From the NCBI RefSeq assembly GCF_015057245.1, contig NZ_SVET01000010.1:44767-108766 (forward strand): 64,000 nucleotides of DNA, written 5' to 3'. A program made the position numbers and the translations under genes. The DNA is from Pseudobutyrivibrio ruminis. GTDB taxonomy: Bacteria; Bacillota; Clostridia; Lachnospirales; Lachnospiraceae. Shown piece after piece: positions 42,941-51,724 of the stretch (position 1 is the first letter of the stretch; the number at the start of each line of letters is the position of its first letter). The notes under the pieces were generated by a model. It saw nothing but the letters and a program-made list of their open reading frames with translations, was not told where the DNA came from and made no database searches.

Positions 42941-44680
42941 ATGAAACTTTCCAAGAGATTTTTAGCGTTTGCCTTAATATTGGCAATCACTTTATTTTGG
43001 AAATTAAATAATTGGAATGACAGATACGCAGCAGTAGAAACTTTCCGTGGAGCAGCACTGAATGAGGACGTGCTGTATCCTCTTATGTCCAAAAATCTTA
43101 ACGATTCTAACAAGCTCAAGATTTTTATCAACGGACAGGAGTATTCTAATACACAGAGCTATGCCATTTTGGATGACTCTTTGAATCCAGTTGGATCCTT
43201 AGAGTTTATTCGTTCTGTGCTGAAAGGCTCAGCCTTCATGGAGGATGAGTCTGCTGCTTTAGTTCAGATAACAGATAATGTATACGAATACATTTTAGAC
43301 AATACAACCGCCACAGAAAATGGCGATGAAATCGACCTTTCTATTGCTCCTTCTATGCACTTAGGGGAGCTCTATATTGGCATTGAGGATTTGTGTAAGG
43401 CATTTGGCTACGCTTATGAATACGACCAGTCTACATACACTGTAAACATTCAGTACAACAAAGTTCCTTCATTGCCAAGAGATTATGATCTTAGAGATGT
43501 TAATCGCGTCAGCACAATCAGAAATCAGGGTTCAACTTCTACATGTTGGGCATGTGCTTCGTTGGAGGCCTTGGAGTCTTCATTGCTTCCAGTTCATCAG
43601 CATCTTTTCTCAGTAGATTCAATGATAAATGAAAATAGCTTCGACCTTGATCAGTCGGCAGGCGGCAAATACACTATGGCCCTTGCATACTTGCTTTCAT
43701 GGCAGGGACCAGTGGAGGAGCAGACAGAGGAGAGTGATACTACACCTGCAATTATTTCCAGCTTGACTGGTGAGACTCAGGAGAACCAGGTTCACCTTCA
43801 GGAGGCTCATTTTTATGATGCAGAAAATCTGGACGAGATAAAGTGGGCAGTATATCAGTACGGTGGCGTTTCTACATCCATTTATGCCAGTGTATCTACA
43901 TCAAATCTGACAGGTTCTAGCAGCTACAATCGCAGAACCAATTCATACTGCTATACAGGCAATGCCAAGCCAAATCACGATGTGGTTATAATTGGATGGG
44001 ACGACGATTATCCAGCATCAAACTTCAGCGAGGATGTTCCTGCTAATGGCGCTTTCATCTGCCAAAACAGTTGGGGCACAGGCTTCGGTGATGATGGTGT
44101 TTTCTATATTTCTTATTACGATTCAAATATTGGTAACCAGGCGGTATCTTATGTCAAAATAGATACCAACAATACATACAATTATATTTACCAAAGTGAT
44201 TTGTGTGGTTGGATTGGACAGATTGGCTATAGCAAGCAGTGGGCATATGGAGCCAACACATTCGTGGCTGATGCAGATCAGCAGATTGAGGCGGCAGGTT
44301 TTTACGCACTGGGCACTGACACTAGCTATCAGGTGTATTTTGTTTCCAACTACGAAAACACAAGCTCGCTTTCGGAGAAGGAGCTGGTTGCATCAGGTAC
44401 AGTTTCACAGAAGGGCTATTACACTATTAAGTTTAATTCCCCAAAGACTGTAGCAGCGGGAGAAAGCTTTGCAGTAGTTTTATATGTGAATACACCTGAC
44501 ACTGTGCGTCCTTTGGCAGTTGAGTATGTAACTGATTCAATGACTCAGGCAGTAGACATCACTGACGGCAAGGGATTTATCAGTAATAATGGTTTAGATT
44601 GGGAGAACGTGGAGGACGTGGTGCAAGCAAATCTTTGCATCAAGGCCTACGCAAATAATGTTGTGGAAGTGTTCGAATAA
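42941..44680 (+). CDS. Secreted papain-like (C1A) cysteine protease
   Basis: 579 residues. An N-terminal hydrophobic segment (FLAFALILAITLFW) is a signal peptide or anchor. Residues 30-175 form an unassigned domain with stalk-like character. The protease domain runs from YDLRDVNRVSTIRNQG and has catalytic C202 (STCWACASLEAL), H345 (NHDVVIIGWDDD) and N375 (QNSWGTGFGDDG). The C-terminal 180 residues are a beta-rich, lectin-like domain seen in many clostridial C1A proteases. It is followed after 1 base by an amidase, which suggests a joint cell-wall function. Confidence 0.85.
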   Translation: MKLSKRFLAFALILAITLFWKLNNWNDRYAAVETFRGAALNEDVLYPLMSKNLNDSNKLKIFINGQEYSNTQSYAILDDSLNPVGSLEFIRSVLKGSAFMEDESAALVQITDNVYEYILDNTTATENGDEIDLSIAPSMHLGELYIGIEDLCKAFGYAYEYDQSTYTVNIQYNKVPSLPRDYDLRDVNRVSTIRNQGSTSTCWACASLEALESSLLPVHQHLFSVDSMINENSFDLDQSAGGKYTMALAYLLSWQGPVEEQTEESDTTPAIISSLTGETQENQVHLQEAHFYDAENLDEIKWAVYQYGGVSTSIYASVSTSNLTGSSSYNRRTNSYCYTGNAKPNHDVVIIGWDDDYPASNFSEDVPANGAFICQNSWGTGFGDDGVFYISYYDSNIGNQAVSYVKIDTNNTYNYIYQSDLCGWIGQIGYSKQWAYGANTFVADADQQIEAAGFYALGTDTSYQVYFVSNYENTSSLSEKELVASGTVSQKGYYTIKFNSPKTVAAGESFAVVLYVNTPDTVRPLAVEYVTDSMTQAVDITDGKGFISNNGLDWENVEDVVQANLCIKAYANNVVEVFE

Positions 44681-44681
44681 T

Positions 44682-45743
44682 ATGGAACAAAAAGTGATGG
44701 GAGCCTTTACGGCTGTTATTTTGGCAATCACCATTTTGATGAGTTGCCTGCTGATTTATGTGCCGAACATGCACATAATCGCTTTAAAAGTGGAGGATGA
44801 AAAGCTTTCAGGGGGAAGAATATCTGTTATGGATATGCTGCGCTCCAGCGAGGAAGCTTTGCAGGAAGAAAGTGAGGCTACAAGGGAGTCTGTTTTGAAG
44901 GGGCACCAAATCAGATTAACTTTGCCACAAAATGTTACCAGTGCCAGTGTGAGCATTGATAACATCCACGTAGATAAAACTATCGCAATTACGATAAATG
45001 GTATCGGAAAAGATTATTTCAGCAATTATCCTATGCGAGGTGCGTCAAATAACATCGTTGATGTAACCTACGACAGTGAAAATCTGGTAGGTGTAATTGA
45101 AATCACTATGGATGATGTTTTGGAAGTTCAGATGACTTCTGAAGACGAATACATCTACTTTGACTTTGTAGATCCACATGAGATTTACGATTATGTAGTG
45201 GTGGTGGATGCCGGTCATGGTGGAAATGTTCCAGGTGCCACAAAGCAGGGCGTATATGAAAAGGATTTAAATCTGGACATAGTGCTAGAGCTGAAAAAAC
45301 TATTTGACAGAACTGATAAAAACATTGGCGTTTACTATACACGAACTGACGACACCAATCCGTCCTTTGAAAACAGAGTTGGCCTGGCCAATGATTCAGA
45401 GGCAGATTTATTCCTGTCTGTACATAACAATTCAACTGCATCAGGTAGAATGTCTTCTATCAACGGTACAGAAGTTATGTACGAGGGTGGAGATACCACA
45501 GGGGAATCAAAGTCATTTTCAACACTTTGCCTTGTGCATCTTTTAAATGAGCTGGGCTCAAAGTCGAAGGGCACGGTAGTAGGCGACGAGGTCTATATTA
45601 TTAGAATGTCAGAGCCACCAGTTGCACTTGTAGAGGTAGGCTTTATGACAAATCAAAAGGAGTTGGATTTGCTGCAGGATTCTGAATATCAGGCAAAGGC
45701 TGCAAAGGCTTTGTACGATGCAGTAATTGAATATTTATATTAA
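44682..45743 (+). CDS. N-acetylmuramoyl-L-alanine amidase (Amidase_3)
   Basis: 353 residues. An N-terminal membrane anchor (AFTAVILAITILMSCLLIYV) precedes a beta-rich domain of about 130 residues and the zinc amidase domain with VVDAGHGGNVPGA (His), YEKDLNLDI (Glu), SVHNNST (His) and VEVGFMTNQKE (catalytic Glu). It cleaves the peptide stem of peptidoglycan outside the membrane. The start is ATG 44682; a longer frame overlaps the protease gene. Confidence 0.87.
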   Translation: MEQKVMGAFTAVILAITILMSCLLIYVPNMHIIALKVEDEKLSGGRISVMDMLRSSEEALQEESEATRESVLKGHQIRLTLPQNVTSASVSIDNIHVDKTIAITINGIGKDYFSNYPMRGASNNIVDVTYDSENLVGVIEITMDDVLEVQMTSEDEYIYFDFVDPHEIYDYVVVVDAGHGGNVPGATKQGVYEKDLNLDIVLELKKLFDRTDKNIGVYYTRTDDTNPSFENRVGLANDSEADLFLSVHNNSTASGRMSSINGTEVMYEGGDTTGESKSFSTLCLVHLLNELGSKSKGTVVGDEVYIIRMSEPPVALVEVGFMTNQKELDLLQDSEYQAKAAKALYDAVIEYLY

Positions 45744-45765
45744 TTTGTAGAAGGGAATAATTGTA

Positions 45766-46377
45766 GTGAAAAGAAAAGTGATTTTTGCAACTGGCAATGC
45801 CAACAAAATGCGAGAGATTCGCGAGATTCTTGGAGAGGAGGATTTTGAGATTCTTTCAATGAAGGAAGCTGGCATTGATATTGATATCGTGGAGGATGGT
45901 GCCACATTTGAGGAGAATTCCTTAATAAAATCAAGAGCCATTGCAGCAGTAGCAAAGGATGCAATTGTGCTTGCTGATGATAGCGGGCTGGAAATTGATG
46001 CGCTTAACAAGGAGCCAGGTATTTATTCTGCCAGATATATGGGCGAGGATACATCTTACGATATTAAGAATGCAAATCTTATAGAGCGCCTGGACGGAGT
46101 TGAAAAACAGGATAGAAGCGCTAGATTCGTATGCGCAGTTTCGGCAGTTTTCCCTGACGGTGAGGATGCAGTTGTACGTGGCACAATTGAGGGCTATATC
46201 GGCTGGGAGCCAATGGGTACAAATGGATTTGGATACGACCCTATTTTTTATCTTTGGGACAAGGATGTTAGTACAGCAAGTCTTTCTCCAGAGGATAAAA
46301 ATGCAATAAGCCACAGAGGACAGGCTCTTAGAATGATAAAGGAAGTTATTTATAAGCATGAAAATATTAGTTGTTAG
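45766..46377 (+). CDS. rdgB: Non-canonical purine NTP pyrophosphatase (RdgB/HAM1 family)
   Basis: 203 residues. Hydrolyses dITP/XTP to prevent mutagenic incorporation. Motifs: FATGNANKMREI at the N-terminus, DDSGLEIDAL, and SARYMGED, FGYDPIFY and SHRGQAL. The GTG start follows GAAGGG. It overlaps the next gene by 20 bases. Confidence 0.93.
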   Translation: MKRKVIFATGNANKMREIREILGEEDFEILSMKEAGIDIDIVEDGATFEENSLIKSRAIAAVAKDAIVLADDSGLEIDALNKEPGIYSARYMGEDTSYDIKNANLIERLDGVEKQDRSARFVCAVSAVFPDGEDAVVRGTIEGYIGWEPMGTNGFGYDPIFYLWDKDVSTASLSPEDKNAISHRGQALRMIKEVIYKHENISC

Positions 46378-46861
46378 TGATACACATGGCAGATCGGAAA
46401 ATCTTCGTGACGCCATTCACATAGAAAATCCAGACAGAATCTATCACCTGGGGGATGGACAGGGGGTAGAGGATAATCTTTGGATGATGTCGGAAGCTCC
46501 TGCAGAATGTGTCTGTGGAAATTGTGATTGGGGAGTAAATCTCCCAAATGAAGTTGTACTTGAGGTAGGAAAGCATGTGATTATGCTTACTCATGGCCAC
46601 TATTACGGAGTAAATTATGGCTACGAGAAAATCGCTGAAGCCGCAAGAAATAAAGGCTGTGACATTGTACTTTATGGCCATACTCACGTGCCTACAATCG
46701 ATCATTACGAGGATTTGATTATAGCAAACCCTGGTAGTATTGCATTCCCACGACAAAATAGTCGTGAACACACTTATATGACAATTATGGTGGATAATGA
46801 TGGTGAGTTTACTATGAACTTACATTCATTAGAGGAATACGATAGAACACATGGAAATTAA
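46358..46861 (+). CDS. YfcE/MJ0936-type metallophosphodiesterase
   Basis: 167 residues of the calcineurin-like fold: VVSDTHG (metal), HLGDG, GNCDW, THGHYYG, GHTHVP. Members hydrolyse phosphodiesters in vitro, and the physiological substrate is unclear. It overlaps rdgB by 20 bases and the following gene by 11, so the three are coupled; rdgB plus YfcE-like is a common clostridial pair. Confidence 0.88.
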   Translation: MKILVVSDTHGRSENLRDAIHIENPDRIYHLGDGQGVEDNLWMMSEAPAECVCGNCDWGVNLPNEVVLEVGKHVIMLTHGHYYGVNYGYEKIAEAARNKGCDIVLYGHTHVPTIDHYEDLIIANPGSIAFPRQNSREHTYMTIMVDNDGEFTMNLHSLEEYDRTHGN

Positions 46862-48368
46862 AATTATCATCGATGGAGAAACTCCACAAAAAGAGCATAT
46901 CTTGATGTCAGACGAACCAATCAAGTTCGTAGACGCAATGGAGCAGCTTGGACTAAGCTTTTATCGCCCATGCGGTGGAATAGGCAAATGTCTGAGTTGC
47001 AACATTCAATTTCTTTATGGTGCACCACAGATGACCTCTGCAGATGAAAAGGCTCTGGATTTTTCAGATATGAGAGCCGGCTGGAGAGTAGGCTGTAAGT
47101 GCGTTATCACAAAGGATTGCAAAATTCAGGTCCCAGCATCATTGGCAGGTGAAATTACATCAGTTCTTGCAGACGAAGTTGCAGAGGATGAAGCTATTGA
47201 TAAGAACAATATTGGTATTGCAGTGGATGTAGGCACAACCACTCTTGCCACTGCAATCATCGATTTATCCACAGGAAAGATTCTTCGTCAGCGCAACTGC
47301 ACCAATTCCCAGGCTAAATTTGGTGCCGATGTTATGAGCAGAGTGAAGGCTGCCATGGATGGCCATGGAGAGGAATTAAAGAATTGTATCCGTCAGGATT
47401 TAACTGAGCTTGGAAAAAAAATCCTTGGGGAAGATTTCCTCATGCACAAGATTGTTTTCTGTGGAAATACTGTTATGACACATTTACTGCTGGGGTACAC
47501 TGTCGATGGTTTGGCTCAGTACCCATTTATTCCATACACACTCGATAGTGTTAGTTTTGTGGAAAAAGGGCGCAATATTTTCTTCATGCCGTCGATAAGT
47601 GCCTTTGTTGGAGGAGATATTGTTTCAGGATTGTTCTATTTGGCAATGCAGGCAAAGAAAAATAATAAAGCACAGGATAAATTCCTGCTTGTAGATTTGG
47701 GAACAAATGCTGAGCTTGTCTTGTTTGATGGAGATAAATATTGGTGCTCATCTGCGTCTGCAGGCCCTGCTTTAGAAGGTGCTTCTCTTAGTTGTGGCGT
47801 AGCTTCTGTGCGCGGTGCAATCAATCATTTGAGCATCAACAAAGGAAAATGCACATATACAACCATCGCCGGAGAGCAGCCTATAGGAATTTGCGGAAGC
47901 GGTATTATCGACCTTGTTCATGAGCTTCATCGAAACAAGATAATAGATGATGGTGGATTACTTTTGGATGACTACTGCGAAAGTGGATATCCAGTAGCTC
48001 CAGGAGTGGCAATCACTGGAGAGGATATTCAACAGGTACTGCTTGCTAAGTCTGCGGTTCACTCAGCTATTCAGCTTTTAGTGCAGGAGGCTGGATTGAC
48101 AATGAAGGATATCGACCATCTATATGTGGCAGGAGGCCTAGGCGCATCTGCGAGTGTATGGTCAGCTGCTGATATTGGATTGATTCCAAAGGAACTGGCA
48201 GCCAAATATGAATCCGTGGGAAATACTGCATTGCTTGGAGGGATAGAATATATCCTTCATGGTGATGAAGAAATTCTTAATGAGATAAAAGAAAAATCCA
48301 AGGTAGTCATTTTAAATGACAACCCTGGATTCGAAAAACTTTTTTTAGAGAATCTAATGCTTAATTAA
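46851..48368 (+). CDS. RACo-like ferredoxin-ASKHA protein (DUF4445)
   Basis: 505 residues. N-terminal [2Fe-2S] domain with CGGIGKCLSC and a fourth Cys in VGCKC; then an ASKHA ATPase-fold domain with VDVGTTTLATAI, LLVDLGTNAELVLFDG, GICGSGIIDL and AGGLGASAS. Relatives reactivate corrinoid iron-sulfur proteins by ATP-driven electron transfer. No corrinoid protein or methyltransferase gene is near, so the partner is unknown. It overlaps the phosphodiesterase gene by 11 bases and converges tail-to-tail, with a 4-base overlap, with the DUF4317 gene. Confidence 0.85.
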   Translation: MEIKIIIDGETPQKEHILMSDEPIKFVDAMEQLGLSFYRPCGGIGKCLSCNIQFLYGAPQMTSADEKALDFSDMRAGWRVGCKCVITKDCKIQVPASLAGEITSVLADEVAEDEAIDKNNIGIAVDVGTTTLATAIIDLSTGKILRQRNCTNSQAKFGADVMSRVKAAMDGHGEELKNCIRQDLTELGKKILGEDFLMHKIVFCGNTVMTHLLLGYTVDGLAQYPFIPYTLDSVSFVEKGRNIFFMPSISAFVGGDIVSGLFYLAMQAKKNNKAQDKFLLVDLGTNAELVLFDGDKYWCSSASAGPALEGASLSCGVASVRGAINHLSINKGKCTYTTIAGEQPIGICGSGIIDLVHELHRNKIIDDGGLLLDDYCESGYPVAPGVAITGEDIQQVLLAKSAVHSAIQLLVQEAGLTMKDIDHLYVAGGLGASASVWSAADIGLIPKELAAKYESVGNTALLGGIEYILHGDEEILNEIKEKSKVVILNDNPGFEKLFLENLMLN

Positions 48369-49588
48369 AGCTGTTCACCATTGAGCATTAAGAGGTCTTC
48401 AGGATCAATAGGTACGCAAAGACATTTTTTGCCATCTACATAGGCTGTTGTAACATCAGCAGCCTTTGCTTCTGAGACCTTAACAACGATATCAGCTTCT
48501 TTGCCATCTGCTGTTACGCCGCTAACTTCTTTAAGCTGCTTTGTAAGATCTACGACTCTTTCCTTAAGAACATTTTTTTCTACACGAAGCTCGTTATTCT
48601 TAAGAGCTTTTTCATCAAGGATTTCTTCTGCAAGTGGAAGAGCCTCCTCAAAATAGTTCTCAAAATTAGCCTGAACCTTTTCAACCTTCATATCTGAAAG
48701 ACCAGAATCTGTAAGGATATTTGCAACATCCTGTGCCTCAAGAATGATTGGCTCTTCAGGACCGAGACGCTCTGTTTCAACAGTGATGAAATCAGAAAGA
48801 TTCTGCTGAATATCAAGCTTTGTCTCGATTGTATCTTCTGTTTCTTCTCCAAGAACCTGATTAAGCATATTGTCGAATGCGTTCTTCTTCTGAGTAGAAG
48901 TTTTTTTGGTGCCGCAACCGATGCAGTTTTCCCAGAATTCTACGTGAGGCTCCTTTGTATTCTTTGTGTATGCTAAGCAAGCGTGTAAGTCAGTAGTACG
49001 CTCTGTAAAGCAAGGGAATGTAAATGCTGTGTCAACAGGACCAACAACCCAATCACGGTCTCTAGCACCGATGCGGTTTTCCTGCTCGCGATATCCAAGG
49101 CCTGGCTTAGAAAGCTGTACAGGACAGATAGCGCAGATGATATAGTCGTATACTTCCTCTGACTCATCAAGCTTTAAATCGTCCGATGTCTTAACTGGAA
49201 TATCGTATGTATCGTGATATAAAAGAATCAAGAAATTTCCAACATAATCATATGATTCAATAATACGATTGTAGTATTCGATAAGGAGCTTCTCGTCCTG
49301 AAGACGTGACTCACGAAGTCGCATAAGTAAATCGTGACCGCTTCCTTCAATTTCTGATTCTGGATCAAAAGGAAGCTCTAAAAGATTGTTTCCGATAGTA
49401 CCGGACATAGCTTTGTTGGCAATTTCAAGGTATTTATGAAATTCCTCATCTTCAAGATTAAGAAAGGTTTCCTTGAAAGTAAGAACCATTTCTTTGTTTG
49501 CATCTACATAGCAACCGACCATTTTATCGAAGTTACATGCGTCCTTCTTAAAACGGCGCTTTATTTCATTTACTTCTTTTTTATTCAT
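48365..49588 (-). CDS. DUF4317 family protein
   Basis: 407 residues, soluble, no membrane segment. It resembles the DUF4317 family, common in Clostridia and without known role. The N-terminus MNKKEVNEIKRRFKKD and a CIGCGTKK segment are notable. Cys residues in CPVQLSKPG and CIGCG might bind metal, but this is speculation. Minus-strand start without a convincing terminator at its 3' end. Confidence 0.75.
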   Translation of the reverse strand: MNKKEVNEIKRRFKKDACNFDKMVGCYVDANKEMVLTFKETFLNLEDEEFHKYLEIANKAMSGTIGNNLLELPFDPESEIEGSGHDLLMRLRESRLQDEKLLIEYYNRIIESYDYVGNFLILLYHDTYDIPVKTSDDLKLDESEEVYDYIICAICPVQLSKPGLGYREQENRIGARDRDWVVGPVDTAFTFPCFTERTTDLHACLAYTKNTKEPHVEFWENCIGCGTKKTSTQKKNAFDNMLNQVLGEETEDTIETKLDIQQNLSDFITVETERLGPEEPIILEAQDVANILTDSGLSDMKVEKVQANFENYFEEALPLAEEILDEKALKNNELRVEKNVLKERVVDLTKQLKEVSGVTADGKEADIVVKVSEAKAADVTTAYVDGKKCLCVPIDPEDLLMLNGEQL

Positions 49589-49695
49589 TTAACTCTAACT
49601 CCTGTCTTTAATGTAACGACTCTATTATATGTTTCAAAAAATTAGATAGCAAGACTTGACGTTTTTGATTTGAAGTACCTTTTGCCATATAGGGG
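49589..49695. other. Divergent intergenic region between DUF4317 gene and the asn operon
   Basis: AT-rich spacer upstream of the asparagine leader promoter; it must also contain the minus-strand DUF4317 promoter. A single TTGCCA at 49682 is not paired and is probably chance. Confidence 0.4.
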
Positions 49696-49724
49696 TTGAC
49701 ATTGAATTGTCAAATAACTATACT
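49696..49724 (+). promoter_or_regulatory. Consensus sigma-A promoter of the asparagine operon
   Basis: -35 TTGACA (49696-49701), 17-base spacer, -10 TATACT (49719-49724). Transcription should begin near 49731, about 20 bases before the leader ORF. Confidence 0.88.
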
Positions 49725-49751
49725 TTACTCAAATAAAGAAGGAGAACAATC

Positions 49752-49826
49752 ATGGCATTTACATCTATGCTTAATAATCTCAATAATAACAATAACAATT
49801 CCGTGAATAATAATCAGGGGATTTAA
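49752..49826 (+). CDS. Asparagine-rich leader peptide of the asnS-asnA operon
   Basis: 24 codons, starting 6 bases after AAGGAGA. Eleven of the 24 residues are Asn: two, then six in a row, then three, using both AAT and AAC. It is transcribed from the consensus promoter and lies upstream of asparaginyl-tRNA synthetase and asparagine synthetase genes. This is the hallmark of a ribosome-stalling leader peptide. I infer that shortage of charged tRNA-Asn stalls the ribosome here and lets the downstream antiterminator helix form. Confidence 0.78.
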   Translation: MAFTSMLNNLNNNNNNSVNNNQGI

Positions 49827-49833
49827 TTTTATT

Positions 49834-49915
49834 GTGTTGATGAGATTTGAAGATTGTTCAAATATGTAAGAATTAGAAGGCCTCATCAAGCACAGCTTGA
49901 TGGGGCTTAATTTAT
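49834..49915 (+). promoter_or_regulatory. Asparagine attenuator: antiterminator and terminator
   Basis: Terminator: GCCTCATCAAGC (49880-49891) pairs with GCTTGATGGGGC (49895-49906), loop ACA, followed by TTAATTT. Antiterminator: GTGTTGATGAG (49834-49844) pairs with CTCATCAA and CAC (49882-49893, one bulged G), which would consume the left arm of the terminator. Between them lies a small hairpin ATTTGAA/TTCAAAT (49845-49863). The two structures exclude each other. The T-run is interrupted, so termination may be partial. Confidence 0.72.
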
Positions 49916-49941
49916 GCTAAGTCGTAATAAGGAGAAAGAAT

Positions 49942-51342
49942 ATGAGCGTTAAAACAACAGACGTAAGAACACTTTCAAGAAATTTCAAAGACTATGATGG
50001 CAAGGAAGTTACAGTAGCTGGATGGGTACGTAACATGCGTGATTCAAAGACATTCGGTTTCTTAGTACTTGCAGATGGTACATTTTTCAATCCAGTACAG
50101 GTTGTGTTCAATCAGGACAAAATCGACAACTTCGATGAGGTTTGTCATTTAAATGTTGGTGCAGCAGTATACGTAACAGGTACTGTAGTTGTTACACCAG
50201 AGGCAAAGCAGCCATTTGAGATTCAGGCAACAAAGGTTGATATCGAAGGAAAGTCTACACCAGATTATCCAATTCAGCCAAAGAGACATACAATGGAATA
50301 CCTTCGTACACAGACACATCTTCGTCCACGTACAAACACATTCCAGGCAGTATTCAGAGTTCGTTCTCTTTGCGCATACGCTATTCACAAGTTCTTCCAG
50401 GAGCGTGATTTCGTATATGTACACACACCACTTATCACAGGCTCTGACTGTGAGGGTGCTGGTGAGATGTTCCAGGTTACAACAATGGACCTTAACAACA
50501 TTCCTAAGACAGAGGATGGTAAGGTAGATTTCTCACAGGATTTCTTTGGTCATGCTACAAACCTTACAGTTTCAGGCCAGTTAAATGGTGAGACATATGC
50601 TCAGGCATTCAAGAACATCTACACATTTGGACCTACATTCCGTGCAGAGAACTCAAACACAACTCGTCACGCAGCAGAGTTCTGGATGATTGAGCCAGAG
50701 ATTTCATTTGCAGATCTTGAGGATGACATGATTCTTGCAGAGGATATGTTAAAGTACGTTATCAACTACGTTCTTGAGCATGCTCCAGAGGAGATGGAGT
50801 TCTTCAACAACTTCATCGACAAGGGACTTCTTGATAGACTTCATCATGTTGCTAATTCTGACTTCGGCCGTATCACATACACAGATGCAGTTGCAGAGCT
50901 TGAAAAGCACAACGATGAATTTGATTACAAAGTATCTTGGGGCTGTGATCTTCAGACAGAGCACGAGAGATACCTTACAGAAAAGATTTTTGGCAAGCCA
51001 GTATTTGTTACAGATTATCCAAAGGAAATCAAGGCTTTCTATATGAAACTTAACGAAGATGGCAAGACAGTTGCAGCTATGGACTGCCTCGTTCCAGGTA
51101 TCGGAGAAATCATCGGTGGTTCTCAGCGTGAGGACGACTATGATGTACTTCTTAAGAGAATGCAGGAATGTGGCCTTAAGGAAGAGGACTACCAGTTCTA
51201 CCTTGACCTTCGTAAATACGGTAGCTCTCGCCATGCCGGCTTCGGACTCGGCTTCGAGCGCTGCGTAATGTACCTCACAGGCATGGGCAACATCCGCGAC
51301 GTTATCCCATTCCCACGTACCGTAGGTAACTGCGACCTTTAA
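49942..51342 (+). CDS. asnS: Asparaginyl-tRNA synthetase
   Basis: 466 residues, class II synthetase: N-terminal OB-fold anticodon-binding domain ([21 protein letters not shown]), then the catalytic core with motif 2 ([22 protein letters not shown]) and motif 3 ([15 protein letters not shown]). The N/D discrimination points to AsnRS by the C-terminus [23 protein letters not shown] precedes the ATG. It is controlled by the leader attenuator upstream. Confidence 0.95.
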   Translation: MSVKTTDVRTLSRNFKDYDGKEVTVAGWVRNMRDSKTFGFLVLADGTFFNPVQVVFNQDKIDNFDEVCHLNVGAAVYVTGTVVVTPEAKQPFEIQATKVDIEGKSTPDYPIQPKRHTMEYLRTQTHLRPRTNTFQAVFRVRSLCAYAIHKFFQERDFVYVHTPLITGSDCEGAGEMFQVTTMDLNNIPKTEDGKVDFSQDFFGHATNLTVSGQLNGETYAQAFKNIYTFGPTFRAENSNTTRHAAEFWMIEPEISFADLEDDMILAEDMLKYVINYVLEHAPEEMEFFNNFIDKGLLDRLHHVANSDFGRITYTDAVAELEKHNDEFDYKVSWGCDLQTEHERYLTEKIFGKPVFVTDYPKEIKAFYMKLNEDGKTVAAMDCLVPGIGEIIGGSQREDDYDVLLKRMQECGLKEEDYQFYLDLRKYGSSRHAGFGLGFERCVMYLTGMGNIRDVIPFPRTVGNCDL

Positions 51343-51352
51343 AAACGTAATG

Positions 51353-51531
51353 TGACGACCTCGTATTTTTTCATGCTCCCGCAGGGCACCCTCCGCATTA
51401 CGTCAGTTACGCATACAAGCCTTAGTATTGCTCCGTCGCGAGATTGGCTCCTTGAGCAACACTAAGAGCTAGTCTGCTACTGACTTGCGAATTGTCCCCT
51501 GCTCGCGCTTGCCAAGGTTATGTGGTCGTCA
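51353..51531 (+). other. Large folded element 1 in the asnS-asnA gap
   Basis: TGACGACC (51353-51360) pairs with GGTCGTCA (51524-51531). Inside: GCAGGG/CCCTGC, GTCAGT/ACTGAC with GCA/TGC, and the arm CTTAGT-TTGCTC / GAGCAA-ACTAAG (51421-51433 with 51454-51466). An alternative helix CGTAATG/CATTACG (51346-51402) competes with the closing stem. No ORF, no T-box consensus and no terminator is seen. Confidence 0.6.
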
Positions 51532-51545
51532 TGGTATTTAGATGA

Positions 51546-51700
51546 GTAATCGGCAAAGAAGAATTACATGTCTTTTAAGAGACCTTAAAGTGCCGTCCCT
51601 ACTTAGATGGTGCTTTAGCAGCATCTTATGTAGGGCAACGAGCACGACAAGAGCGAAAGCGTGTCTCGAAAAGATATGTAAAGCTTCTGAAGCTGATTAC
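51546..51700 (+). other. Large folded element 2 in the asnS-asnA gap
   Basis: Closing stem GTAATC/GATTAC continues through GAAG/CTTC, TTACAT/ATGTAA and TCTTTT/AAAAGA (51546-51576 with 51669-51700). Two arms branch inside: CCCTAC/GTAGGG (51597-51602 with 51630-51635) and CGAGCACG/CGTGTCTCG (51639-51646 with 51660-51668). The asnA ribosome site AGGAGG follows 14 bases later. Confidence 0.65.
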
Positions 51701-51724
51701 GGATTATATGACTAGGAGGAGAAT

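Noticed and set aside
49682..49687. TTGCCA upstream of the asparagine promoter as a LytTR site
   Set aside because: It is single, without a partner 20 bases away, and its distance to the -35 differs.
50749..51234. 161-codon minus-strand frame opposite asnS
   Set aside because: Shadow frame of a highly biased synthetase gene; Cys/Val/Leu-rich composition is typical of antisense artefacts.
51343..51724. T-box riboswitch for asnA
   Set aside because: I looked for the T-box consensus and for a terminator/antiterminator before asnA; neither is present.
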